A stretch of DNA of 64,000 nt. Source: Paraspadella gotoi (taxonomy: Eukaryota > Chaetognatha). Both the position numbers and the translations under genes were made by a program. The stretch spans positions 18,139,710-18,203,709 of the forward strand of contig CM119270.1 of the NCBI GenBank assembly GCA_051294375.1, in the 5' to 3' direction. Below are positions 49,360 through 64,000 of the stretch, one piece after another (within the stretch, counting starts at the first letter, position 1; every line of letters begins with the position of its first letter). The notes beneath the pieces are model-generated. The model did not search any database and was not told the origin of the DNA. It saw only the letters and a list, made by a program, of their open reading frames with translations.

Positions 49360-49690
49360 CCATAACAAATACACGCTTTTGCGAAAGGAGTATTTCATTT
49401 TATCTGTGCGCATAATACTTAATTTAGTACTAATGTTACCTGAAACAATTACGCTTAACGGAAAGATATTTCATTTATCGTTCATAATACTATATTTAAC
49501 TAATTTACTAAACAAATACCTTCTCGAAAGAGTATTTCATTTCATCTCATAATACAGATTTTAACTAATTTTACTGAACAAATACTGCTTTCGAAGAATT
49601 TCATTTATCCATATAATACATGAAGATTTTAACTAATGTTACTACCAATACGCTTTCGAAAAGTATGTCATTTATCTGCTAATATTAATT
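49360..49690 (+). repeat. ~62-bp tandem array (AATACGCTTTCGAAAGAG... unit)
   Basis: The unit contains AATACGCTTTCGAAAGAG, then TATTTCATTTATC and ATAATACTAGATTTAACTAA. About five degenerate copies. The second array, 54985-55300, has the same unit. Confidence 0.7.
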
Positions 49691-50149
49691 TTATATACTA
49701 ATGTAGTCTAAGCATTGACACGCATGAACGTGAGTTCTTCCAATATAAAAGCTATTTTTTTCACACGATGAAAAAACCAAGATATTCCCGTACAGGAGAT
49801 AAAAATTGGGCACCACTAAGAAAAAATCTACATTGCCCGAGTATCCTTGATGTTCAAAAATCGACAAAAGGTGTAATAAAAAATGACAGAAAAATAGACG
49901 AGAAGGGAATTACATACATGACAGGTATGTACCGCGTACGTGACATAACAGTGCAGTGCCGCACATGCCATCATTATGCTTCTAAATTGCTTTTTCCGAA
50001 AACACCATCCAAGTCTGACTCCATTCTATCATATTCAATTTCAATCGTGACTATGGTTTCTCTTATTCTAGCCATCCAGCCGCCAATACAGCCTCTCGCT
50101 CATAATGCGCAATAGCTCGACAAGACATTTCAAACGTCATCAAAGCTCT

Positions 50150-53601
<3,452 letters not shown>

Positions 53602-53694
53602 AACGAGAAACGGGTCCCGCGTCACTCAACCGGGATCATCATTTACGACGACAGAAGGATTTTTATTTAGAAGATGACAACAACAACAAACAAG

Positions 53695-53726
<32 letters not shown>

Positions 53727-54261
53727 TGAACCGCGCAGTAAAATCTCAACGACTGAGTTAAAGAGACTCTTGGACCAACGACTCGAAAGGATGAGTTTGA
53801 AGAATGAAGATGAGAATGAGAAAATGAGAATGAAATTAAGAATGAAGATGAACGAGATGAAACATTGAAAACGAGGAAAAAGTTGATTTCAAAATATTTT
53901 TAAAATGAGAAAGGTAAAAAAGATGATAATAAAAAAAAAAGATACAAAATGTTGACTGAAAAAAATAGATAAAATAAAATATCGCCGGTCAAAAAGTCCA
54001 AAAATCGTCCAAAGTTTAAAAATCTCGACGCTAGAGGGCGACGGACGAAAAAGAAACTTGAGGTCAGGGATCAAGTAGAGAAGGTCACAGGTGGGCGAAG
54101 AAAAAGGGGTCGAGAAGGGACATCCGTTGACCCCTGTTGAAAGAAGGACACTTTTTTTTGTTTTATTTTTTTCGAGATCCCATTCACTGTTTTGTCGTTT
54201 CTGTTTTGGTTTGTTTTTTATTTTTTTTTTGTGTTTTTTTTTCAAAATGGTCAAAATCAGT

Positions 54262-54330
54262 ACGAGATAATATGGCCTTCACCACTGTAGTAACGATGCG
54301 GCGTCTCAGGTTCAATCCCCTGGCCTGTCC
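54262..54330 (+). mobile_element. tRNA-like SINE head (Pol III A/B-box)
   Basis: A perfect B-box word GGTTCAATCCC lies at 54309-54319. A partial A-box word TGGCCTTCACCACTG lies about 36 bp upstream. Copies with a damaged B-box exist at 48650-48710 (plus) and about 56230-56285 (minus). The body downstream is the dispersed 0.33-kb family. Confidence 0.45.
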
Positions 54331-54984
54331 CAGTCTGTTGGATATAATCGTGAACCGGTTCTAAAATGACGCCAAGTACTTGGTGAGTGAATAAACGGGA
54401 CTGTGAGAGGAGTCTGATTGAAAGCTTGCGCAGGGACCTGACTATGTATATTATCTTGTAAGAGTGATGGGAGCCTTAACCACTAAAGCCAGTCCAAAGT
54501 CAGGGACAAGATAAGCCTTATTTATTAAATGAATGGATAATTTTATATGGTTACCAATTTCATGAAAATTCCAGCTCCTTGTATTTTTGATGTAGTGTGC
54601 GGAGTACAAATTAAGTATTCCCCGATCTAATACTACAATTGAAACATCTTTGAAGATATTTCCACTTCATTGATAGGGAAGGCCAGGTACTTCGGAGTGT
54701 AATAACAACGGGACTTAGGAGAGAGTAATTGATTGCAAGGCTTGCAGGTGACTGCTATGTAAATATCTTCTGTAAGAGTGATGGAAGGCCTTCAAACACC
54801 AAAGCCTGTCCAAAGTCAGGGCCAAGATAGCTTATTTATTAACATGAATGGATAATTTTTATATGGTTGTACCCAATTTATTGACAATGGCATTCACTGA
54901 GATCGTCACGGATCACTAGAGATCGAGGCACCACGACTGTTGGCGAGTTACCCCCTGCCCTGGGGTATCACAGCAATCTCATAC

Positions 54985-55300
54985 AAATACGCTTTCGAAA
55001 GAGATTTCATTTATCGTGCATATATACTAGATTTGAATAATGTTTACTAAACAAATACGCTTTCGAAAAGTTATTTCAATTTATCGTGCATAATACTAAA
55101 TTTCAACTATGTCTAAACAAATACGCTTCGAAGAGTATTCATTTATCGTGCATAACACTAGATTTAACTAAATGTTACTGAACAATACGCTTTCGAAAGG
55201 AGTATTTCATTTATGTGTAATACTAGATTTAATATGTTATGACCAATTACGCTTTCAAAGAGTTATTCATTTATCGTGCACTAATATTTAGATTTACCTA
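54985..55300 (+). repeat. ~62-bp tandem array, second locus
   Basis: Same unit as 49360-49690, five copies. It forms the matching part of the 2-kb direct duplication. Confidence 0.7.
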
Positions 55301-55889
55301 GATTGTTACTGAAACCGGCAACCTGATCTTTCCGATCATATTTCTGTTTACCGGGATTTTGGTGGTATAAGAAAAAATAATTAATATTGTGACGACAACT
55401 GGATAAAAAATTGACGCGAAGAAGAAAAAAGCGGCAAAGGAATTCCTATCCATGCCATCATGCAGTAGTACCGGATCGCTACAGTGACATTTACAGTGCC
55501 ATGCCGTGCTAAGCAGTGCCATGCACTTATGCTTCTAAATTTCTTTTTTCCAAACAGCCATCGCAAAGTCTACCGCATCTCCTTTCAATTCCGTGACTAT
55601 GTTTCTCTATTTCCATCAGCCTTGCCCAATGCGCCTCTCGCCAGCCATCTCCTCTCTTCCTCCTTAGGGCGCCGGCGGAACATAAATGTCATAAAATACA
55701 AAAAAAAATATCCATTTTATAAAATAAGCTATTGCCTGAAACTCGGAACCAGGGCGCCTCTTTTGTCTTTACACTCCATCACGTACAAGATTTACAAGGG
55801 TCCTCAGCTCCAATCAATACTCTGCCCAGCGTCCCGTTTGAGTTCATCCCCAGACCGCCTATAAGTACCTGGGCAGCTTCTATCCAATG

Positions 55890-58800
55890 AACGTGGAAAA
55901 TTTCCAAGATGTGTCCAAATTTGTAGTATTCAGATCGGGATACTTATTGTCTCCGCCACGTAGGCATCAAAAATAGCAAGAGCGATTATATGAAATTTAA
56001 CACCAACTTATAAAAACATCCATTCATTAATAAATAAGCTAATCTTGTCCCTTGACTTTGGACGCGCTTTAGTGGTTAAGGCCTCCATTCACTCGTACCA
56101 GATATTACAGAGCACCGGTCCCTGCAAGCTTCGAACTCAACGACTCCTCTCAATACTCATAGACTCCCGTATCACCCAGTAGACCTTGGCTCATTCTTAG
56201 AACCGGTCACGGATTATATCCCAGAAACTGGGGACACCCAGGGATGAACCTGAACGCATCAGTTACTTACAGTGGCGCGAGGCCTTTATCCTCGTACGTC
56301 TGGATTTTTGACATGAAAAAATACACAAAAAAAACAAACAAAAGCCAAAAACAAGAAACGACAAACATGAATGGATTTCTCGAAAACAAAAAATTACAAA
56401 ACAAACAAAAAAGTGTGTCCTTCTTCTCAAAGGGTCATACTCCGGAGATTCCTTCTCGGACCTCCGCTTTCTTCTTCGCCCACCCTGTACCTTTCTTCGC
56501 TACTGATTCCCCTGACCTCTAAGTTTCTTTTTTCTCCGTACGCGTTAACACCTAATCTTACACCGCTCGAGATTTCTCTAACAACTTTGGGACTGATTTT
56601 CTGGGACTCTGACCTCTGGCGAGCTAATGTTTTATTTTATCTATTTATCTTTCTCATGTTCAACATTTTGATTTTTTATTTTTCCATCATTATCATGCAT
56701 TTCCATTACCTGTTTCTCATTTTCAAAAATATTTTTGAAATCACTCTTTTCCTCCGGTTGATCTGCACCATGGTTTCATCTCGTTTCATCTTCATTATTA
56801 ACTCTCATCATTCTCATCTTCTCATACTCACTCTATCATTCTTTCACTACATCCGTTTCAGTCGTCGTTGGTTCCAAGGTCTCTTTACACTCAGTCGTTA
56901 GAGATATTTTACTGCGTCGCGTCGGTCTTCTCGTCGTCCGTTGCTGTCGTCATCGTCGTCGTCGTCTCCGTCCTCATGTTTGTTTGTTGGTTGTCATTCT
57001 CTTCTAACATAAAAATCCTTCTTTTTCGCTCGAAATGATGAATCCCGGTTGAGTACGCGGGACCCGTTTCTCGCTTTACGAGATTGAGAGAGAGAGCAGA
57101 ACGACTAGGATAGCCGCCCTCACGGAGATCGCACGTAAACGCTTAATAGTACCAAGCGCAATAGCTGGTCGGAGAGAGAGAGAGAGAGAGAGAGAGAGAC
57201 GGAGAGAGAGAGAGAGATCGAGCAAAACGAGAGAGAGCTTTTTTTACGCCCAGCGACCCAAAGCCAGAATACGGAGAGAGAGTGTTGAAAATCGAGTAGA
57301 ATTGCGAAGCAGTGATAAGCCTGCAGGGCAGAAACTAAAGTCAGTAGAAGGAAATGTGTAGGGAAATGGAGCTAGAGGAAAAGAGAGAGACGAGAAGAAA
57401 ATGGCAGTCGAAATGTGCAGAAGAGAAAGAGAGAGGGATCTCGACGTGAGGAGTGAGACGAGTGAGAGAATGAGTGATAGTTGAACTGTTATATGTCTCT
57501 TTTTTATATTCTATTGACCCAGACCGGAGCCTCGGCTCCAATCGAAATAAAATAAGGAGCCGCACACCCGGTTTCTGAAACTCAATGCGAACCGGGGATG
57601 CAAACGTCCAAGTCGTCGCTTAAACGAAGCTCTTAAGCGTTGTAAAGCTGGATCGTTTGCTTGCAATAATTGCCTTTTTTCTATTGCTTCTTTGATACTT
57701 TACAAAACGCTTCCATGGGGAAACGTACGATTATCGAATATTTGAACAAAAAAAAAAAACGATCTAGCTAATAAAATGCTGGTTTTTTTTCCTTGATAAA
57801 AATTAAAAAAAGATAATAAAAACTTAGCTCTCGATAAGAAATTGATTCCTCATAACATCTTTTCCGTCGGAAGAAGGATTATTTCCCTTAAATCCTTTAG
57901 TATTTTCGTTAATATTTCTTTAATATTCTTTAATATTTCCTCCACATTTATTTCCCGCGTCCGCCTCAGACGAGGAGTCCATTACAAACGGACTCTTTCC
58001 GGATCGACTGCCAATTCTCTCTTCATCTCTCCAAGCCGCGAAATTTCTTAAGTTCGCCGGAAATCTCATTCGCCGGGAATCTCATTCGACCCGGAAAAGT
58101 CGATCCGAGAAGAGAAGCGCGCGTGCCAAGCGACATGCTGATAACAGAATCGTGGACGACAGCGTTGGCGACGAAGAGACGTCGCACGACCCGGTGGCCT
58201 CATTCGATGCGCATAATCGGACAGAGAATTTCTGATGCCTCCACCACGTATTGATGCGAATCGACAGAGACCATGATGGACTATTGATTGACAGTATTGA
58301 CTGTAAAATTATGGCCGCGGGTGAAACTAAACCGAGTTTCAGGTACAACATAGCACTAAGCCCTGTGATCCCAGCGTAGTTCTATATTTTATTACAAAGA
58401 AAATAAAATAAACAAGAGTTAAGCAAAAATGGACCAGCCTCCCTCTCCACTCTTCTCTCCTCTTCTCTCTCTCCATCTTCTTCACTTTCTCATTATCATC
58501 TAATATACAACGCAATGTAGGTTAATTTACGAAATTGGAAATATACCATCCCGCGTCCATATCGAAAAGACTAAATCATCTGCAATCCATATGTAAATGA
58601 ATTTAAATTCATCCTATCAATGGAATTTAATCATCCCCAACATTCAAGAGATGATACATGGTAGCTCAATCATCGGCAACCAAGTCAGCTGATTACTCTA
58701 TGGCCAACAATCGTGCAAGGATTAAATTAAAATAATACGAGCATATCAAATGATGTGGGTATATATTCCGATCCCCGAAAGCCCTCCAAAATATTTGGAT

Positions 58801-61800
58801 CAGTCCGCTGCGCCTAAATCTGCCTCTTGAAATCCATGAGGAAATTTACCGTCTTTTCTCTACATCAGAAAATGACAGGCATCCTTATGCTTTAAGATTG
58901 TTATAATACAGGTTAGCTTTTGCAATAGGGGAAATGATTTAACGACGTGGGATAATTATCCGCTGTAAATTCCTCGAGAGCTCCTCACTCTTATAGTCCG
59001 TGACTTATTGCTGTTCGACACAAATATTAAGAATAACTTCGATTCAATAACCAGACGGGCGTCGGCCCGATCTAGACGAGAAATTTAATAGAAATTGATC
59101 GTGCCAAAACAAGACCACCAATAATTAATCGTTGCTCTTTTTTAAAAAAAAAATACCACCAGAAAAATAATAAAAGAAAATAGAAAAAATAAGGAATTAC
59201 AAATACAGACATCAGTATTAGGGAAAGAGCGAATCTTAGTCACACTTAAGCGTGAGGATCATTAAGTTCTTGTTACGAGGAAAGTCCACATATCCGGCAA
59301 AAATTTATAAGTTGAACTGCAATCAATGTTGAGAGTCATATTTTATCATACTCTCTTCTTATACATTCTGATGACACCAGTGGGTAGTATAAAGACAACA
59401 GAATTGGCGATTATCTCGGAGTGAACTCAAACAACGAATTCTTCTTGTCTTGACCTAAGGCGAAAATTGACTTCTTGACGTACGTCGTCTATCTCGATCT
59501 TCTCTCCTGGACCGTTCTACGGCGTATTTTCGAAATAACTGCTATTAAAAATATTGTTTGTCATAGGGAGGTTGAAAATTTAGATGATGGGGCTTCTAAT
59601 CATCAATCATCGTATTTGTTTGTTTGTTTTATTTACAAACAATATAAACGCTTTATATCTACATTATTATATGTCTCTCTCTCTTAATTTCTTTCTTTTT
59701 TCATGGCTCATTATTTGCTCAGGTGTCTGTACTCTTCCTTTTATGTATCCGTCACTGCTTCTTCTGATGTTTTTCTTAAAAAACGAGTTTCCGGTCTCGT
59801 TAGCAGTCGTTCATGTTATCCTAGCCTCTTTTTTTCTCATCGTCTCTCTTCTCTCTCATCTTTATCATATCTAATAAAAAATATCTCTCACTTTTGAATG
59901 TATTCCTCAGCAGTGGGCATCGCTGCTTATTGAGAACGGCGAACGTGCAGAATCACCTTAATCTGAGGGTCGAGAGAGCAGAACTCTCCGCCTCAATCCT
60001 CGCACCTCCGGCCCACACTTATGTTAACACTGACATCGGAATATTAAAACGAGTACGGGACTCCAGCTCCTCCATCTCTCTAATCCTATACTAAGTCGAC
60101 TCCTCTCGATGGTTCCTAATGCCTCCGGGGCTGAACGCGCGGCCAAGAACGTCATTTGAGACAGGAAGGGCTTCCAGTCGGCCGTTCGGGCGTCTACTCA
60201 GCCAATTTTTTTCATCCCCTTTCCCCTCGTGCTCGTTTCCTCGTCTCTTTTTGGAGCGCCCCATTTCATCTCAGCGCGCAGACCTTAGATTCCCCAGCAA
60301 ACCCTCATTTTATCGTTTTCTCCCACTTCCTTTGGTGGAATCTCTTTCTTTTCTTTCTATCCTCTCGCTCCTCTCTCCTATCTGGCGATATGACAACCTC
60401 TCTAACACTTGACTCCTATGATCTCTCCTCTCTTTATCCTGCACTCACATCTACTTTGCATGCTCTTCCTTAACCTCTCTCCTCTCCCCTCTCCACGTTT
60501 CTTGATCTCACCCTTCTTTCATTGAACCCTCTCTCCCTCTCTCTACTCTCTCTTCTCTTTTAACCCCCTCCTATACTCCCACCTCGTCTTCTCCCAGTTC
60601 TGCTCCCCTCCCTTTTTCCTCCTTCCTCTCCTTCTCCCTTCCTCTTCCCCTTCTTCCTCCCTCTCCCTCTCACCCACCCCTTCCTCCTCCATCGTTCTCC
60701 CCCTTCCTCCTTCTCGCCCTCTCTACGCTTCCCTACTTCCTCCTCTCCTCCCTTCGCTCCCTTACCGCTCCCCCCTCGCCTCCTCCTCCCTTCCCTCTAC
60801 CCTCCTTCCTCCTCCTCCCTCTCTCCACAGCCCACTTGCCTCCTCCTCCCTCTCGCCGCGCCATCTCCCCTCCCCCTTCCTCTCTCCGCTTCTCTCCTCC
60901 CTCCTACCCTTCCTCCTCCCTCTCCTCTCTCACCTCTTCCTCCATATCTCCTCCCTCCACCTGCACCTTCTTCATCCTCCCCTTCCTCACTCCTACTCTC
61001 TCTCCCTCATCCCCCTTCCCCTCTCCAGTCTCCTTCCCCCCATTCCTCCTCTCCCTTCTCGCCTCTCGCTTCCTCCTCTCCCCTCCCCCCTTCTTCCTTC
61101 TTCCCTTCCCACTTTCCTCCCTTCTCTCCCTCTCCATTCGCTCTCCCTCCCCCTTCCTCCGTCTCTCCTCCCTCCATCCTCCTTTCCTCCCCTTCTCCTC
61201 TCCCCCTTCCTTCCTCCTCCCTCCTCCCTCCCCCTTCCTCCCTGTTCTGCCCTCTCCTCCCCCTCTACCCCCCCCGCGCGGCCTGGAATTTCTAAAACGG
61301 CACTGTGAGCGGGGACTTTTATACCGCCCGCGTCTGTCACCTCTTATGGAAGTCTACTCTGATGTATTCTTCTTTAACGCAAGCAAAAAGCGCGTTCTTC
61401 ACTGCCCCCGAAGGAGAAAAAAGGCCTCTCTGAGGTGGGGGGAGTGGTGATTCCGCGCCGGTGGGGTGCGGTAGGTGAAGATGGTAAAGTGTTCAGGTGT
61501 CGGTGATTCTCAAAGAAAGCGCTGGGGATTGAGTTTCTCGGGTTTTCTAAAGCTATTATTGCGCAAAAACAAACAAAAAGAAAACCTGATAAAAAGAGAA
61601 AATCACTTTGTAATCAGATTCGCGGTTGAGTAAATAAATTTGTGCTGCGCCTTGGCGTCTCGTTGAAAAACCATCTAGCTTAATACGAAAAAGGACGATA
61701 TTAAATCCAAGAGAATTTTTTTTTTTTTTAACATTGAAAATGGAGCCACAGAATTTTTTTTTATCTGCCAGCGACAAAATAGCGAAGAGGAGCAGACGAA

Positions 61801-63930
61801 CGGATAATACGAAAATTGTTAAAATCCGTACGTGCGGATGTACAGTAAGGACAGGCTTTGAAAATGTACGTACAGTTGTTGGACATGGACGGAAACAGGG
61901 ATCTAATGTCGGTCACGATGTGTCATGAAACCTCAGAAACACATGTCATGAAGGGGAATGTCAGTTGGGGAAATTAAAAAATATATTTTGTGAGTTACTG
62001 GCATAAAGCTTAAAAAAAACTTAAAAAAAAACTTACAACCAAGAACTGGTGGATTCCAATGTGTTTGCGCGCAGTATTTCACTTTTCACGTCTATTTTTT
62101 TTGATAACGATCGATATGAATGAATATGACCATTTTACATGGACATCAACTAAAAAAACTTTTTTTTGCTCCGTCTATGACATGTACCAGGGCATCAAAA
62201 TTCCGTTCTGTTTATTTCTTTATATTTTTAGGAATCCTGAAGGCGGCCGCCTGCAGTCCTTATAGATTTGGAGCGGTCTTTTTCTGCCCGTTACAATGAG
62301 CAACCCAACTTTTAGGCAAAATAAATGAAGTTTTTAACGTAAGTGTGACAAGACTGACGGAACAAACATACCACCCGACAGACCGACTTATTAAAACTGA
62401 CACGTTTAAAATATCTGCTCTGCGTGAAGTACTCGCGGCGAATAATGTGGGCCAGCGACGGCCGGATTATCATCAACGCAAAATCGTCAACATCGGTTTT
62501 GTTTGACGAGTAAAGAGTATTTTTGTTCCTTTTGCAGAGTTGACGTCTTTTATTGGCTGAATCGATGTCACTCCCTATTTGACGAAGTCTTTACCCGATA
62601 AAATATCTTCACGTGTTCGAATGTGATTACTTCTCGCATTATTGAGTTATTTTATTATTATTATTTTATGATTATATTATTATTATTATTATTATTAGTA
62701 TATCTATATTATTATTATTCATTATTTATTCATTATTATTATCATTATTTATTATTATTCATTATTATTATTTATTTATTTTATTATGGTTAGCCTTATG
62801 AGTTATTTTCACGTTTTTAAGTTTCGTCGGCGAATATTTTAGCGCAAACAAATTGTGATCCCGATGAGCGCTCACAGTACTTGACGTCTTCTGTCGATAA
62901 TTTCTTTCTAACGATATGTGTGGGCTATTGAAACAATTATTTGTTAATCCTATCTAGAAACATTTTCAATGCTAATTCTCACCATGAATATCAATCTATG
63001 ACCGCACTGTTCTTATTTGGCGTTTTATTATTGGTACAATCCGTACGAAACATTTACCAAAATTTTTGCATTCCACAGAAATTGCCTCTCATAAAACTAT
63101 ATCCAACCTTATTTTCCAAAAACAATTAGATCATAGTAATACCAATGATTCGCTTCAATTTCTTCTGATTCTTACGACTATTAACTATAATTATAACTTA
63201 ACTCGGTTCATTTACCAAAAAAATCCGGATAAGAAATGACCATTGTGACATGTAAATTCAATCGGTGTCGGGTTTGAGCCTTGCTCATACCGAGAGGAGA
63301 GAGAGAGAAGAAGAGAAGAGATTGAGAGAGACGAGAGACGAGAGAGAAGAAGAGAAGAGAGAGAGAGATCGGAAAGGGAAAAACACGCGGAAAATAGCAC
63401 CGTCAATTTGTACTTTAGACGGGGGCTCAAGCCGTTCTCCCCGCAAACCACCGTTTTGGATCACGCAAGATTGGTTGAAGAAAAGAGGAAGTTAAAAGAA
63501 ACCGGCGGGAAGGTAGAGAAAAGTAGAATAAGTAGAAAAAAGTACAAAAGAATATGAGATGAGAGAGACCCGAGTGAGGCCAAGGGGCCCAAGAGAAAAC
63601 CTATAGGAAACCTGAGGCAATGACTGCAAGGCGGAACTTTTCCATACTCATAATCTTGAGAAGGGACCGTCTCGAGGAAGCCAGACAGAGAGAGAGAAGA
63701 GAGAGAGAAAGAGAAGATGAGAGAAACGAGAGAGAAGAGAGCGAGATTGAATGCTGGAAAACATACGGAGTCGAATTAACGAACAATAAATAATTAGAAA
63801 AAGATTGAGGAGGAAAAGCCGCGAATCCCTAAAAAACATTATATTCTCCGAACAAACAAGCAATGAAAAAGTAAAAATTTGTATTTTTTTTTTTTTGTTG
63901 CTGAGAAGATGGAGGGAAAGGAAGGAAAAA
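55890..63930. repeat. Right arm of the very large inverted duplication
   Basis: Reverse-complement partner of 40640-49250 (anchors given there). The polypyrimidine block at 60450-61280 corresponds to the GA-rich block at 45660-46180, and the (ATT)n run at 62640-62790 corresponds to the (ATA)n run bordering the 635-base gap. It reaches almost to the window edge, so the true arm may be longer. Confidence 0.85.
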
Positions 63931-64000
63931 AATAAGGCTATGGAAAAGAGGAGAGAGAAAGCGAAGAGAGAGGACTGAGAAGAGAGAAAGAGAGAGAGAG

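Larger units (their letters stand above)
47960..50110 (+). repeat. Direct duplication, copy 1
   Basis: Runs from GAGAAACGGGTCCCGCG through a (CGA)n run (48078-48112), a SINE-like head (48650-48710), two 0.33-kb repeat units, a ~62-bp tandem array (49360-49690) and a segment with TTATGCTTCTAAATT. The same order recurs at 53590-55660. Confidence 0.85.

Overview
The window looks like a scaffold from an animal nuclear genome, most likely an arthropod or another protostome. The reasons are an AT-rich background saturated with (CT)n/(GA)n, (CGA)n, (TGAA)n and other simple repeats, short GT-AG introns, a protostome-style Toll ectodomain in the main gene, and hammerhead-bearing repeats of the Penelope-like type. 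I cannot name the species. Twelve internal N gaps, several exactly 25 bases long and many lying against microsatellites, show a gapped draft assembly. Duplicated blocks that differ by many one-base indels suggest that parts of it (about 31-35 kb and 46-64 kb) are poorly polished long-read sequence or represent both haplotypes.

The only convincing protein gene lies on the minus strand at 15.07-19.93 kb. I rebuilt it as three exons, encoding 1,431 residues. It has a signal peptide, a leucine-rich-repeat ectodomain with two cysteine clusters arranged as in protostome Toll receptors, and one transmembrane helix. On the cytoplasmic side there is no TIR domain. Instead there is an N-lobe-less pseudokinase, then a domain that matches the KEN endoribonuclease of IRE1 and RNase L at all four key active-site positions (Tyr, Arg, Asn, His). 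A C-terminal region of about 190 residues follows that I do not recognise. The inferred role is an extracellular sensor wired directly to RNA cleavage. A truncated tandem paralogue (two 5' exons plus a scrap of exon 3) lies upstream at 22.3-22.9 kb. Two degraded, mutually similar coding scraps follow at 24.0-24.5 kb. A 1.2-kb inverted repeat that carries a hammerhead ribozyme motif in each arm sits between the gene and its relic paralogue.

Layout: 0-14 kb is simple-sequence and polypyrimidine DNA with gaps, one duplicated block (4.5-5.1 and 7.2-7.6 kb), a tRNA-like SINE candidate and copies of a 0.33-kb dispersed repeat. The gene locus fills 14-26 kb. The stretch 26-31 kb is non-coding and simple-sequence rich. 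At 31-35 kb there is a tandemly duplicated unit ending in a 14-bp minisatellite. Polypyrimidine DNA and a CpG-rich patch occupy 35-39 kb. A 15-copy array with CACGTG in every 15-bp unit lies at 39.97-40.20 kb. From 40.6 kb to the window end there is a huge inverted duplication, whose inner part also contains a 2-kb direct duplication with a tRNA-like SINE head. I found no convincing genes outside 15-23 kb, no CRISPR array, no rRNA gene and no functional tRNA gene.
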